A DNA stretch of 64,000 bases from NCBI RefSeq assembly GCF_964656455.1, contig NC_135720.1, positions 103,490,696 to 103,554,695 on the forward strand. The letters run 5' to 3'. Below, piece after piece: positions 9,313 through 21,121 of this stretch. Numbering within the stretch: position 1 is the first letter of the stretch; the number at the start of each line of letters is the position of its first letter. The notes under the pieces are model-generated. The model ran no database searches and was not told the DNA's origin. It saw only the letters and a program-made list of their open reading frames with translations. The position numbers and the translations under genes were made by a program. Origin of the DNA: Halichoerus grypus (Eukaryota; Chordata; Mammalia; Carnivora; Phocidae).

Positions 9313-11324
9313 AAATGAGTATCTAAATTCTTCACGAAAGCAGGAGAAAGAAATATCCTAAAACCACCTTTAAGGTTGCTCCCATGTCCTGTCCTGAGAA
9401 TTGCAATGACAATTATTCTCCTTTATCTGGGTGGGACTATTGGTAGACTTCGGTCCACGATCAAGTAAAGAGAGATTTACTACAATCAAGGAAATGTAAA
9501 GGAAGTCAGTTTCAGGAAGTCTGGAAAGTCATAATCAGGCAGTTGTCTTCTCATCTGTATTCTCTTCTGGGAACGTGAGTTCCCTCCAGGGTAGGTTCTA
9601 GGTGAAGGCTCTCACTGGCTCCCACCCAGTGCTGGGTGTCTCCTCCACAAATCCAAATGCCTAAATTCCTCATCCATACAACCTTCCAGGGTCCCTTCAC
9701 TGTTATGACAAGGAAGAGGAGTAAAAGAGGGTGAGTTACATGGCACCATTTGCTGCAATATTTGATGACCCGACTCAGATGCCATTCTTAAATGGACCAG
9801 CTTAATTTAAGACATTATATAAAATCTAGTGTTGTGTGTTGAGCTTGGATTCTAACAGATTTTTGGTACATGAACCACGACATACTTTTCAAGGGCAGCC
9901 ATCGCAATGTACTAAGAAAGGTGTGTATCTGATTTGCCCACATCAGAGGCTTCTTCGATTCATTTTCATTGGACTTTTGCAGCTGTCGTCGTGTCAGGGA
10001 GCAGGGAAACTGAAGCTGCTTGGTGGTGGCTGAACGTGCTAACATACCAGGGTTTGCCAGGAAAGGCTGCTGCTGAGTTTGAGGGAGTCTCTAACATTCT
10101 CTCCACAAACTGGTTTAATGAGGAATCTCAAGTCATTGGGAGATAAACATGAGATGGTTTCCTTTATGGAGTGTTGTATGAAAGGAGAGAAGGTTTCCTT
10201 TATGGAGTATCTGCCACCAGCTGGGCTCTGTCCTACTGTCCTTTCCCCCAGGCTGCCATGATCTTAACCACAGCTGAGCAGTGGCCGACCTTTCCATCAC
10301 CTTGATTATCAAAGCAGCCTCACTTCAGTTCTGTGAGAGTCAGTGCTGCCAATGTCAAGCCTCAACTCCATATCCAAGGGAACGTTCTTTTCTCTCCACC
10401 TTCCTGACTCCAGGGTAGTTGACACTGGGAATTTGGCTGGGGGCTGGAAAGTGAGACACGGTCTGCTCCCACACACTCCTCCTTCCTCTTCTCCACTCTT
10501 GTGTTGGGGTGGAGAGCAGAGGGATGGAAAGTATGTATCTTCTTAAAGTGAGCTTCCGGGCTTCTCCAGACTTCACCTCGCTGGGTCATAACTGCTGATT
10601 TGGCTCAGTATCTATGAACTGAGAATGATCCAGTGGCAGTTCCAACAGCCTTGTGGATGAAGGGCTCAATTTAGAGATGCATATGTGGCCATTTCTAAGA
10701 AGAAGGGGGGATGATGGTTTGGGGGGTTCATGGCACCCCCTGAACTGGGCAGTTTCATTCCACTCCCAGTTGCCCTCTGATACCTACTGGGAGAAGGGAT
10801 GGAGAATAGTAGAAGCTACATTCCTTTGCGAGCCCAGTGGTGGTGTCTGATCCATCAGTGGTAAGAAAGCAGGATCTCGCTCCCCATTACATGGCTTCTT
10901 CCCAGAGCTCTTGGTTCCTTTTCTCTCACAAGGATACCAGCAGATATGGCTTTGGGTTGTTGTGGTGACAAATCTGGTGGCCACTCCACCTTACCTCAGC
11001 TTCATTGCTCAACTCTATCTGGCTCAACCCCTGAGTCTCAGTGCAAATTTTCAAGGGAGGGAATCTGATTGGCTTTGCTTCAGACAGATGTTCATTACTG
11101 GCTTAACCAGATGTGGATGGAAGAGCAGGTCACCAGATAAAAACATGTCTTCTTAGGCCTATTCATTCATCAGGGCTTATGATTAGGATTCCTATCTCAT
11201 CATATCAACCAAACTGAGGCTTTCTGGGGAGCAAAGGGTGGGGTTACCAATAATTCCCCAGGGACAAGAGGCATAAATTGGGACTGTCCTGAGCAAATTG
11301 AGATGTATACTCACCCTACCTGAA
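9313..11324. other. 2 kb unique sequence, no gene recognised
   Basis: Several 60-80 codon frames occur on both strands, but none has a domain, Kozak-like start and splice context together. A 17-bp direct repeat ggtttcctttatggagt occurs at 10,156-10,172 and 10,192-10,208. Nothing else stands out. Confidence 0.4.
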
Positions 11325-11334
11325 GAAAATTCCA

Positions 11335-11539
11335 GGGGCGCCTGGGTGGCTCAGTCGCTTAAGCGTCTGCCTTCAGCTCAGGTCATGATCCCAGGGTCCT
11401 GGGATTGAGTCCCATGCCTGGGATCCCTGCTCAGCGGAGAGTCTGCTTCTCCCTCTCCCACTCCCCCTGCCTGCCACTCTGCCTGCTGTGTTCTCTCACT
11501 CTCTCTGTGTCAAATAAATTAATAAAATCTTAAAAAAAG
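11335..11539 (+). mobile_element. CAN SINE, full length, plus strand
   Basis: The tRNA-like head gcgcctgggtggctcagtcg is well preserved. A B-box-like gggattgagtccc, a CT-rich tract and an aataaattaataaaatctta tail follow. A 10-bp duplication gaaaattcca is at 11,325-11,334 and 11,540-11,549. It is among the best-preserved SINEs here. Confidence 0.96.
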
Positions 11540-11617
11540 GAAAATTCCAAAGAAGGTAGAGTAGCTAGACAAGTGTACCAGATATATTTATTATGTAGTG
11601 GAATACAAATTAGTCAT

Positions 11618-11738
11618 GAGGCTCCTTGAGGGAAGGAAATGTGTCTTGCACATCTTTATATTTTGAAGTCTAACATGGTGTCTCTCAGATTTGGAGGCAC
11701 CTAATGAATACCTGTGGAATGAATGAAAATTTAGCAAG
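11618..11738 (+). mobile_element. L2 3' end, plus strand
   Basis: ctccttgagggaaggaaatg, a gtcttgcacatcttta block and the final tgtggaatgaatgaa follow the L2 3' consensus order (ctccttgagggcaggga ... tgttgaatgaatgaa). Confidence 0.75.
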
Positions 11739-13580
11739 CTCCAATATCTTGTTGAAAATGTAGTTAATTTTTGCATGTCAACTTGGAAACTATTTTTTTT
11801 TTTTTTAAAAAAAGGTAAAATGTTCAAATCATTCTCTGGGAGACATTTTATAGTCTTGTTAATCAAGTTGCCTACATTAACGCACTAAGAATTTGGAAGC
11901 TTGGGACTGTTCCCTTTCTATAATTTGGCTGAAAACGTACCCGCACCAAAGCAGCATGTTTTATTTTGAAAGAGCCTTTCATTTGGAACGTTGGCGATTC
12001 TCAAGTTTCTACCCAGAACTTCAGCCCCGATCCACAGGCTTATGTTGGCAATTCTTTGTCAGGAACTTAGGCAGAAACTGCAATATCTCTTCTTTGTTGT
12101 TGGTCACTCTTGGGCTGCGGGGTAAAACGGAGCAGGGAAATGGAATATCATGGGAGGGGTGGGAAGAAGGGATACAGAAGAGAGGAAGTAAGAGAGCAAA
12201 GGACAGGAAGATACCCAAAGACAGGCGCAAGGCTATAGCCAGGAAAGAATCTAGAACAACTGCTGAACAGCATCTCTGAGGGTGCCAGGTACGTGGCACT
12301 TCATGGTGCCTATAACAGCCCACTGACTCCCAGCTACCTCTCTTCTCAGGGACTTCCAGCCTCTCTCCCAATCTAGGTCTTTCTTAGGCATGTGCAGTCA
12401 TATCCATATGCCTGTCTAAAGCCATTTCTAAGAACAACATCTTTGGGACCAGTGGAGGCACCTGTATGAAGCTGGGCTGAACACCTTGGCCCTCCTCCAT
12501 CTGATATCAGAGTACCACTCTCCACACGCTCTGCTAACATGGCCATGGGCCTCTACTCTGTTCTAGAAGGTATCTGACTCCAGAGACAATGACAAAAATA
12601 ATATTGAAAGCCACTGTGAAAGGAAAATGGCCTTCTTTATGATAGAGGGTGAAGCCATTATTTTACTTACTAGTTATTATTTTGTCTTAAATGGGTTTAT
12701 ATTTGATGCTTTCCTACAAAAATAAGATAGGATTTGTATAACAAGGGAAATAGAAAAGATATATAAGAAAAAATGTATTACCCCCTCCTCCACCCTCATT
12801 TCACATTTTGAATCTACGTTTTTCTTTATTGCTGTCGATTGCCATAGATCCTGTATTTTGTTGTCGATTCTTGTACTTATGAATGTTCAAGTTGCTTTAA
12901 CTTTTTTTCGCCTTAAGGCTCTATTATTTTAATTAAAATATTGGCTGTGTTATGTAGATTTCTCTGGGAAGAAAGTCTCCGTACACCCGCCGCAGATCTT
13001 GTTCTGTGGGAGAAGCTCTAATGCCAGGCATTTCCCTTCTCTTGGGTGGCAGCCGCCTGAATCACAGACATAAAGCCTCAGGGTATTTAACTTGGCTTTA
13101 GAGAGTCTCCTTGCAAACTCAAACTTAATGAGGACAGGAAAATTATTACAGAGGTGTTCTTGATGGCGTACAGAATGAAGGCACATTTGCAGTGGTCAGT
13201 GACAACAGGGTCTACCCCACTATGTGTCTCTGCCAACTTCAGGCTCCTGGAATTTCCCTGAGGTCTAGTTGCCTCAAAAACCCAATAAACAGTCCAGGTT
13301 GTTTATTGGAAAGGGACTCTGCCTCTCACCTACCATTCACCATTGCCCCGGGTGGCCTGACCACCCTTGCTTTTAGGTTGGGAAAATGGCAAATTCAGGG
13401 CCATGTTTGTCACCTAGAAGAAAGCAGAGAGGGAGAGAATGAGGCTTAAGAAATTGGTTAGTCTGGACATGAAAACATGAATGCATTTAAATCATAAGGA
13501 AAATAGATGGGTTACCAGTTTTCTTTTCTTTTTAAGATTTCAGAATGTTTTGTGATGGTGTAAGCCCATACAATACTATT
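11739..13580. other. Unique sequence, no gene recognised
   Basis: It contains a T14/A7 junction (about 11,791-11,814). A 128-codon frame (11,893-12,279) opens at TTG, turns lysine/arginine-rich late and has no domain signal. A short perfect stem-loop lies at 13,282-13,309. The part from about 12,820 to 13,190 is unique and compositionally even, which would suit a conserved non-coding element, though I cannot test conservation. Confidence 0.4.
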
Positions 13581-13590
13581 TTTTAGACCA

Positions 13591-13812
13591 CAGGTTGGCA
13601 AATTGTGGCCTGTGGGCCAAATCTGGCCAACCATCTGTTTTTATAAATAAAGTTTTATTGGAACATAGCCACACACACTTGTTTACATATTGTCTATGGC
13701 TGCTTTTGTGCCACAAGGCAGAGTTTAGTAGTTGCAACAGAGGCCATATGTGACCCACAAAGCCTAAAATATTTACTATCTGGCCCTTTACAGGAAGAGT
13801 TTGCAATTCCTG
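13591..13812 (+). mobile_element. Small non-autonomous DNA transposon (copy 1)
   Basis: The ends caggttggcaaa and tttgcaattcctg are approximate inverted repeats. The interior has aataaagttttattggaaca and ctaaaatatttactatctgg. A 10-bp direct repeat with one mismatch abuts both ends exactly: ttttagacca (13,581-13,590) and ttttaggcca (13,813-13,822). A second copy of the family lies at 50,400-50,604 in the same orientation. The superfamily is probably hAT, but the repeat length is not the textbook 8 bp. Confidence 0.75.
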
Positions 13813-13944
13813 TTTTAGGCCAACTTTGACACACCATCTCATCTTCCTCACTAATTTAACAGCAGGCTATTTATATACCAAAGCAAAAGGAGAACACATT
13901 GCTTATGATCATGTCACTGTTTTTCTGCACCCACAAGCATTTCC

Positions 13945-14195
13945 TAGAGGGGTTGTAAAGAGCACAGTGTTGGAGTCCTGCCTCCATGCTCACCAGGTGT
14001 ATATCTCTGGGCCAGTCCCATAACCTCTCATGTCTCAGTTTTCTCATCTGTACATGGGGATACCACTTGCCCCTAGCTCATCAGGTTGTAATGAGGATCA
14101 AATAAATGAACAGACATTTTGTATCCATTCCATGTAAAGAGTCAAGGGCAGCCCCTGGCCATAGATGGCCTCAACGCATATTGGCTGCTAAGTGG
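13945..14195 (+). mobile_element. MIR SINE, plus strand
   Basis: The order ttgtaaagagcacagtgttg, a gggccagtcccataacctct block, cagttttctcatctgtacat, ggttgtaatgaggatcaaat and a catgtaaagag...ggcagcccctggc end follows MIR nearly end to end. Confidence 0.82.
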
Positions 14196-16235
14196 TCCCT
14201 TTTCATTGTGTAGTCAATTTCTCTACACCCAACATTGCATGAAACACACCTTTATCAGAACAGGGGAAAGAAGGAGAACCTGGAAAAGGGGCAGAAACTC
14301 ATTTGTCATTCAGCAAGATCCAAGCACCTACGCTTTATTTATTTTTCCTAAAAATCATTCATAACAATTCATGAACTGGATGTACTAGAACATGGCCCCT
14401 ATAAAAATTTCAACCAACAGTTGAAGAGAATAACAATACTGAGTTGCACTGGAATCTGCTCAATTCACCAGCTCCCTGGAATCCGGTTATTACAACTCAC
14501 TCTCATGCTTCAGTGGGCTAATTGTTCCTTGGATAGAATCAACCGCCTAGGCTCAGCACCTAGCTCTCTTCAAAGCACTTAATAAATGAATGGCTCTCCA
14601 CAGGTACTTACCTGTGTGCCACAAAGTCAGATACACAGGGTCTGGGCTGACCTGGGTTTGAAAACAGGAAAGCTAATCAGGTCATTGCTCAAAGTGAGTC
14701 CAAAGAGCACGGGAGTAATTTGCCCCAAGCACCCAGTGCTGCGTCGCCCCTCGACAGAACTGCTGAATCAATTAGCCTAATTAAATGAGGTGGAAAATTA
14801 CTCCCACAAATAAGTTGCCATGAAAGGCAAGTCTTAATTTGGCCTAAGGGAAAGCAAACAGCTCTCCCCTGTGTCTTGCCAGGGTCTATGAATGGGGAAT
14901 AATTGGCAATTTATGTGTGTGTGTTTTTAAAGCCACGGTACAAATATATTTTCGTTGACAAGCAGCTGAGGCTTTCTCTGGTAGAAAGAGAGGGTTCTAA
15001 TTAAGGGACAGGATAATTGTGTGTGTTGGCTGAAATGCCGCATGGGTACTGTGCCTGCAAACATCGAGGCCTGGGACCTGCGCCGCTGTGAGGAGCAGGG
15101 GCTCAGGCCAAGATGGACCCCTGGGAGGGGCGCCTGGCAGCAGCCCAGTCAGCCTTTGCTTTCTTCCTGGGGGCTGTTTTCCCCAGCTCACTAACCCATG
15201 CACAGAGGGTCAGAGGACTCTACTGCAAGTGACCCAGAAAGAAAAACTATGAAGTTAAAAATTAAAAAGGGTATACCTTTGTCCCATGGAATCCACTACA
15301 GGCCTTAAGAATGATGTTGGAGAAATAAATTTCTGAGCGTAGGAAGGTGATCAAAATTACTTGATAAGGCAAAAGCAGTTGCATGATGGTCTATGTCAGA
15401 GTGAAATGAAGCCACCTTGCTCTTCTGCAACCCAGCGCCCAAACTCTGGGACTGTCCTACCTGCCCCAGGCCCAGCCCCATCTACAGGGAGAACTCTAAG
15501 ACCTCTGCATGGCTGGGGAGGCTGTGGGGCCTTGGAATCCTCGGATAGGGCCGTCTACAAACCCAGCAAAACTCTTGCCCATGTTGGCCTCCGTGGGCAG
15601 TGTAACTCTTCGTAAGTTTGTTCACCAACAAGTCTCCTTTGGATGTCCATCTTGAAGACCTCTCCCCCAACAGGGATGAGGGCTTGAAAAAAAGTAGGCT
15701 ATAGGGAGGAAGAAAATCCCTGCTACACGTGGGTAATTTAAAATTAAAATATTGAAAGAATCACAGAATGTGAACTTCTCCCACTGCCTATTTCTAGGTG
15801 CTGGGTGGGACCCAGAGCAGTATCCTTCTGAGCCCAAGGAGTAGTTCAGATGAACGAGGCTGATGTGGGTTCTCAGTCAACTCAGCTCCCTCCCTTGTTT
15901 CCCTGGCCCATCCTGTACCATGTGGCCCTTAATTAAGACCCTACTGTTTGCCAGCTTTTCCTTGTGAGCCCAGTTCATCTCCATTAGGGCTCCTAGACCC
16001 CTGGACAGTGTCTTACGCCCTCTTTCCATCTAGCTGGGAACAAATGAATGATTCACCAGTGACCCCCACTGGGAGAGGTAGACATAGAGGGTCCTTGAGA
16101 AGAGGGTGTGAAGGTGATGGAAGGGTTTAATCTTTTAACTGACTGAGTTGAATGGCCTCGTGCCCTGTGGATGCCAAGAAAATTAATGTCAATTTCTCTG
16201 TGCCACAACGGGGCTCAGTTTTTGAGATACTAAGT
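14196..16235. other. Unique sequence; candidate homeodomain-site cluster
   Basis: No exon was recognised. Short frames at 14,997-15,203 and 15,361-15,615 lack domain signals. Between 14,769 and 15,019 there are five TAATTR cores, unusual enough to report separately. The rest is ordinary unique sequence. Confidence 0.4.
14769..15019. promoter_or_regulatory. Candidate non-coding regulatory element (TAATTR cluster)
   Basis: Homeodomain-type cores occur at 14,769 (caattag), 14,778 (taatta), 14,900 (taattg), 14,998 (taatta) and 15,014 (taattg), with additional taattt at 14,834. No known repeat covers the interval. This is inference from motifs only; conservation and chromatin data are lacking. 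Confidence 0.25.
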
Positions 16236-16236
16236 T

Positions 16237-16440
16237 TAAGAGGCAGTATAGGTTGGAGTTAAGACCATGGGCTCTGAAACCAGCCAGAGGGAGAGAGGGA
16301 AGGAGGGTGGAGGGTGGAAGAAGGGAGTGGTGGGGGGGGGGAGGACTAACACGAATGCCATACCTACCATGTGACAGGCTCTTTACAGACATTATCTCAT
16401 TTAACAGCCCCCCCAACCTATGGAATTCATCTCCAAGGAA
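16237..16440. mobile_element. Two MIR pieces around a G/A-rich tract
   Basis: 16,237-16,285 reads as a plus-strand MIR start (ggcagtataggttggagtta, ccatgggctctgaaaccagc). 16,286-16,343 is G/A-rich simple sequence including a nine-G run. 16,355-16,440 reads as a minus-strand MIR (taccatgtgacaggctcttt, acattatctcatttaacagc). The opposite orientations mean two insertions or a rearrangement. Confidence 0.55.
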
Positions 16441-16754
16441 GGGCATTTTAAAGAGAGACCTTTTGATAAAGCTCAGAAGTCATATAATTAAATGTTCCAT
16501 TTGATCTGTAACCCTCAGCCTATCTCTAACCTCCTACCCCCTTCTCCGAGCACATTCCATCCCTAAACCCCCTCTCATCCCTAGGATGAGGCTCAGACAT
16601 GGGTGGAAGGCAGGGGGTGTCTTCCTCATAAATTATTTGATAATTTTTTAAAGCTAGCATTTTGATGTTTTTCTTTTACTGTCATAAAATTTGGTGCAAA
16701 TACCAAAATCTCTGCCATGGTTCCCAAAAATGCCAAGTCAAATTGCCATATTAC

Positions 16755-16905
16755 CCACTATTATCCCCATTTCTCAGACGGGGCCCAGAGATTCAATGAC
16801 TGGCCCACATTTAAAAAGCAAGACAGTGGTGGAACCAGGACTCCAAAGCCATGCTTTTTGGTTGGCTTGAGTGCTTGGCTTTCTATTCCACATGCTCCCC
16901 CACAT
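16755..16905 (-). mobile_element. MIR SINE, minus strand
   Basis: ttatccccatttctcagacg, ttcaatgactggcccacatt and agtggtggaaccaggactcc are the reverse complement of the MIR core. Confidence 0.75.
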
Positions 16906-18186
16906 TTCCTACAGGACTTGAGGTTTAGTGGCGCAGCCCCAAGGTCATCCACTCATTGGTCTCTCTACCCTGCACCTAGGTCAGGACTCCATTCTCCTCT
17001 GAGTGTCCAGGGTCATGCGTCAGCTTGAACAAGTCCCTTAACATGTCATGCCTTAATTTTCGTGTTCATGTCACAGTAGCTTATTGTGTGGAACTAGTCT
17101 GAAGAGTGTCTGGGGGAAAAAAATGGTTACTGGGAAATGAAAAAAACATGAAGTCTGAAAAGATGCTACAAGGTAAATCTTCTTTTCTGACTGGTGCTCT
17201 TTTCCTCAAACACACATGGATTCATGGATTTCAGGGAGGCCAGGTATGGACTTTTTCACATAACAGCAGGATCAGGTAAATGGATCCATGGTACCCATTT
17301 CTATTTTTCATCTCCTTTTAGATTATTTAAAGAATGTGGACCTGGTCAGCTGTTGAGGGGGTGGGAGAAACTCTTGAGATTGGGTAGCAAGAAGATCTAG
17401 AGAGGAGAGTCTCTGGGAAGAGACTGCACTGGACTTTGGGGTTGTTCTCAGGCTGCAAAAATCTCGCTAGGGCTTGTGGGACTCTGAGATTCCCACAGAA
17501 GCCCTATTTATCCCCACTGCTCTTACTGATGAAGTTTTCATGTGGAAACTGAACCTCTGAAGCAATGATCTGTCCATCTAAACTCCAGAAGAGAGCCACA
17601 ATGAGCCAGAATGGAGAGGTGGGAAGGGGTGGTGAGGAATTTATTTTATTTTATCTAAAGGACAACAAGTTTCACAGTTTATCAATCCCCCATTTGATGA
17701 ATATACATGAGACTGACTGGACAGAATGGTAGGTGTCTCCTTTTCTAGCCCTCAGGTTACTCATGGGCCAAATGATTCTAGTGTTTTCTCTGCCCCTTCG
17801 GGTCTGGCAAACATTGGTTATTCCTCATTTCTTAGTGTCTGTCAAGATTTGTTTTTTAATTTGAAACATGTGCTGTAATTTGAAAATGAATGGTTTTCTT
17901 TAAAGAAATAATATTTGCCATTTTTGAAAAGAGGTCTACTGGATCCCAGGCAAAGGCGCAGTAGTCGGAGGTTGGCATGGAGACAGGTGGAAATGCTCTG
18001 GCTGGAAGTCCCCTCTTTGAACTCAAAGCATCTTTGGGTCCACTGTGGCCTGTGACCACCAAGGATCCAGAGCTACATCGGCCCAAGATCAGGAAGAAGA
18101 TGAGGGGCTTATACAGCCTGCTGCTCAGCAAGACAGAAATGGGGGGGAGAAAGACCCATAAAACACCAAAAAAATTTTAGGAGCCA
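16906..18186. other. Unique sequence, no gene recognised
   Basis: A faint MIR-like piece (about 17,020-17,080, caagtcccttaacatgtcat) may be present. The remaining sequence has no exon-like signal; the longer frames (91 codons minus at 17,856-18,131) are antisense chance frames. Confidence 0.4.
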
Positions 18187-18203
18187 GAAGACTGTCCATT
18201 CTT

Positions 18204-18414
18204 TTTTTTTTTTTTTTTTTTTTCAAAATATTTTATTTATTTATCTGACAGAGAGAGACACAGCAAGAGAGGGAACACAAGCAGGGGGGTGGGAGAGGGA
18301 GAAGCAGGGTTCCTGCCGAGCAGGGAGCCTGATGCGGGGCTCGATCCCAGGACCCTGGGACCATGACCTGAGCTGAAGGCAGCCGCTTAACTGACTGAGC
18401 CACCCAGGTGCCCC
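18204..18414 (-). mobile_element. CAN SINE, minus strand, long poly(A)
   Basis: It has a T21-type tail side (from 18,202), ggctcgatcccaggaccctg and the gactgagccacccaggtgcc head. A perfect 17-bp target duplication, gaagactgtccattctt, sits at 18,187-18,203 and 18,415-18,431. The long uninterrupted tail and perfect duplication point to a recent insertion. Confidence 0.96.
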
Positions 18415-18834
18415 GAAGACTGTCCATTCTTAAGTAAAAGTAGCAAGGACTCCACAGCCACATCTATACCTTCCCCACACTGCAGAATAAGCCAACCTCC
18501 CACCCACAAATTGTGCCCCAACATGATGGTGCTGCTCCCGGTAGCAGCCTCCCCAGCAGCCCATCTACAAAGCTGAGGCAGTGACTTCCCTCCAAAGGGA
18601 GGGCCTTTCCCAAATAGCATCCCAGGGTCCTTCTTTAACCTCTGTATCTCTGCTAAATCTGCAAGGCTCTGTGGGGTTGGGTGGGAGCCAAGGGGGGATT
18701 AAGTGGAATTGTAGAAGTTTTGCAAATAAGCAGTTTCCTACCATTAGCAACTTCACACCTACAGCTAAGGCTCAAGTTCTCCCCCTCCCTTTCTTACCTA
18801 AGAAGAATCTGTAATAATTCTGTTGCGTGAGATA

Positions 18835-18894
18835 GTGTGTGTGTATCTGTATGTGCACACGCACATACATGTGCACACACGCACAGGGGGCCAC
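18835..18894. repeat. Mixed TG/CA microsatellite
   Basis: A (TG)n start switches to CA-rich sequence with interspersed acgc and atac units, giving alternating purine-pyrimidine DNA that could adopt Z-form. Confidence 0.85.
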
Positions 18895-19023
18895 GTATGT
18901 ATCTGCACACCTACACACAAGAACTGCATGGCCATATCCTTACCTGCACAGCCTACAGAGTTGCTCAAGCCCCAGAGCAAACATGCACTGTGGTTACCTG
19001 TATAAGCATTTTCAGCGTGCATG

Positions 19024-19025
<2 letters not shown>

Positions 19026-19057
<32 letters not shown>
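19026..19057. repeat. (TG)16 microsatellite
   Basis: A pure TG run, flanked by gcatgca and gcacgtgcat, both largely alternating. Likely polymorphic. Confidence 0.95.
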
Positions 19058-19058
<1 letters not shown>

Positions 19059-20404
19059 ACGTGCATATATACCTTTTCTCTTATAGATTCTCTTCCGAAG
19101 ATTTCATCAAATCTGATGACCATTCTTTTCCATTCTATCCTAACCAGGTTTTCTGCTGTCTGCTTCAAACACCACAAAACAAAGGTTAATTTTTTTTTTT
19201 TTTTAACAGCTCCAGTCATAGGACCTAGAGCTGCTGTTTCCAGCTTTTCTTTCTGGCCTTGACCTCTCTGGGATATCTCCTACCAGAATTCCCCAGAAAC
19301 ACACCAGTAACCAGAATGCATGGCCAGGCATCTCAAGTGTTCCTTCTGGGTTATGTTATAAATTTTGGCTGAGACGTCAACACATGTCAACATGTTACTT
19401 TCAGTGACATGTTTGTCTTTTCTTTGTTAGCTTTGGTTCAAGGCCGTGAATCCATTTGCAGAAGTAACATTTCCAAGCCTTAGTGAAACTGGCCTAACAT
19501 GCTTCATGGACTTTGGGATTTCTCTCTGCCTGTCTCTTCCTTCCATCACTCTCCCTCCTCCGTTATTTTTCTTATAAATCCAAATGAAAAGGATATTTGG
19601 TGATCAAAGTGAATTCAACTGGCAGAGCATGAATGAACACAAACCAATGAGCTCCCAGTGACCTCTGTCTTTGGTTGGATCTTGATGAGATCCATCCCCC
19701 GTACCCACACTTGCTGCCTCTGGGGAGATCAGCCATCTCTACTCTTTTTATCTGAGCTCTGCAATTCTCTTTAATCTTCGCAATGACAACGGTGGTCTAT
19801 GCTCAGGTTTTAACCCTGCTTTCTCAAGTCTCTCCTCTCCATCCTCATTATTCAAAATGTCTTTGATCTGTTTGACGTGGGGCTCTGGAGTATCTGCAGC
19901 CTTCCTTCCAGGGGTCCTGAGTGCTCCAAAGCCATCTCCTCTTGCCCCCAGATGGGCTGCTTCTTTGCTCGCTTCCTTTTGTCTTTGAGCGAGCAATTTC
20001 CTTTGGCTGTGCTTTCATTACCCATCATGGGAAAGAAGGTGCCACCATGGCCTGGCTCAAAGACCTGGCCTATGAAGTGACCTAAAAGTGAAGGCATGTT
20101 TTGTATTCTTCAGGGACAGCAGAAGGTGGCCAGCAGGAAGCCAGTTTGCAGGGAGCAAAAGCACATGATTTCACTGCCTCTTTCTTCAAAAAAAAAAAAA
20201 AAAAAGCTTCAGGTTTGAACAAATAATATTAATATACAGCTTGAACAAACATTTTCATTCACACCCTTTAAACTAACCAGCTTTGGCTGTCCCAGAAACC
20301 CATTCACGAAGGACAAAGATTTACCATCATTAGGATATCCTGAAGAATTAGTCACAGACTCTGAAGAAGTCTAGAGCAGGAGAGAGCATGTGGCGGTGAG
20401 GGGG

Positions 20405-20545
20405 CAACAAAGCAGCAGTCAGGCAACTGGGATTCTACCCCTAGAACTGCTTCTGTTGTGACCGTGGGCAAGTGACGTCATGGCGCTGGGGTTCAGTTTC
20501 CTCATCTGTTAAAGGGGAGGCAGGTGAACTTAACCTCTAAATTCC
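20405..20545 (+). mobile_element. MIR SINE, plus strand
   Basis: ttgtgaccgtgggcaagtga near 20,456 and cagtttcctcatctgttaaa near 20,495 are the MIR core in order. Confidence 0.78.
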
Positions 20546-20689
20546 TATGGGTTCCAAATATGTCTGAGCAAGCAAGCAATATCAGAATAAGCACGTATTC
20601 TCCCAAGGCAACTACTTTGAAGGAAAAATATATTTATTTGGAGATATAAGTTCTGGTGTTTGTTTAAAAAAAAAAAAGATTTTCACTGC

Positions 20690-21000
20690 TTTATAGTCAC
20701 ACCTCGTATATTCCAGCTTCTGTTAGAAGCCTTTTATGACTCTGTCATTCATAAATTTGTCCAAACTCTTTTTTAATCCATTTACATTTCCTGTCTGTAC
20801 TGCCTCTCAGGGTAATGAGTTCCATAACTTTATTATGTGCTAGGAGAAGTATTATTTCCTTGTTTGCCCTAAATTTACCTCAAGCTTCGAAACTGCCTGT
20901 TTGCCCTAGTATTTCAGAATTTGATGAACAAGCCCATCCACAGTCTTTACTTTATAAACTAGAGTTAAAATCATTTTAGGCTGCTTCATAAAGCAGCAGT
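20690..21000 (+). mobile_element. Ancient interspersed repeat, CR1/L3-like
   Basis: The order of phrases (gagttccataactttattat, ggagaagtattatttccttg, gccctaaatttacctcaagc, agtatttcagaatttgatga) resembles a deep mammalian repeat I associate with CR1/L3 LINEs. A related order occurs at 26,150-26,460. The family call is tentative. Confidence 0.35.
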
Positions 21001-21121
21001 CCACCTCACACCATTCCCTTCAACATTATGGTTATTGAGACAATAAATGTGGGAGCGGATAGTGTAAGGAAGTCTTGGCTCCAAATGACTGAGACTTGGT
21101 CTCAAGAGCCTGGAGGTCTCA

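Larger units (their letters stand above)
18432..20404. other. Unique sequence with microsatellites and homopolymers
   Basis: Contains the TG/CA arrays listed separately, a T-rich run at about 19,188-19,204 and an A18 run at 20,188-20,205. Neither homopolymer is attached to a recognisable SINE body. No exon was recognised. Confidence 0.4.

Noticed and set aside
11893..12279. 128-codon plus-strand frame
   Set aside because: It opens at TTG, has a drifting composition and no domain or splice signal.
18837..19262. 141-codon plus-strand frame rich in Cys, Val and His
   Set aside because: It is generated by reading through TG/CA microsatellites.
20188..20205. A18 run as a possible SINE tail
   Set aside because: The 200 bases upstream do not resemble CAN SINE, MIR or a processed transcript, and no flanking duplication was seen.
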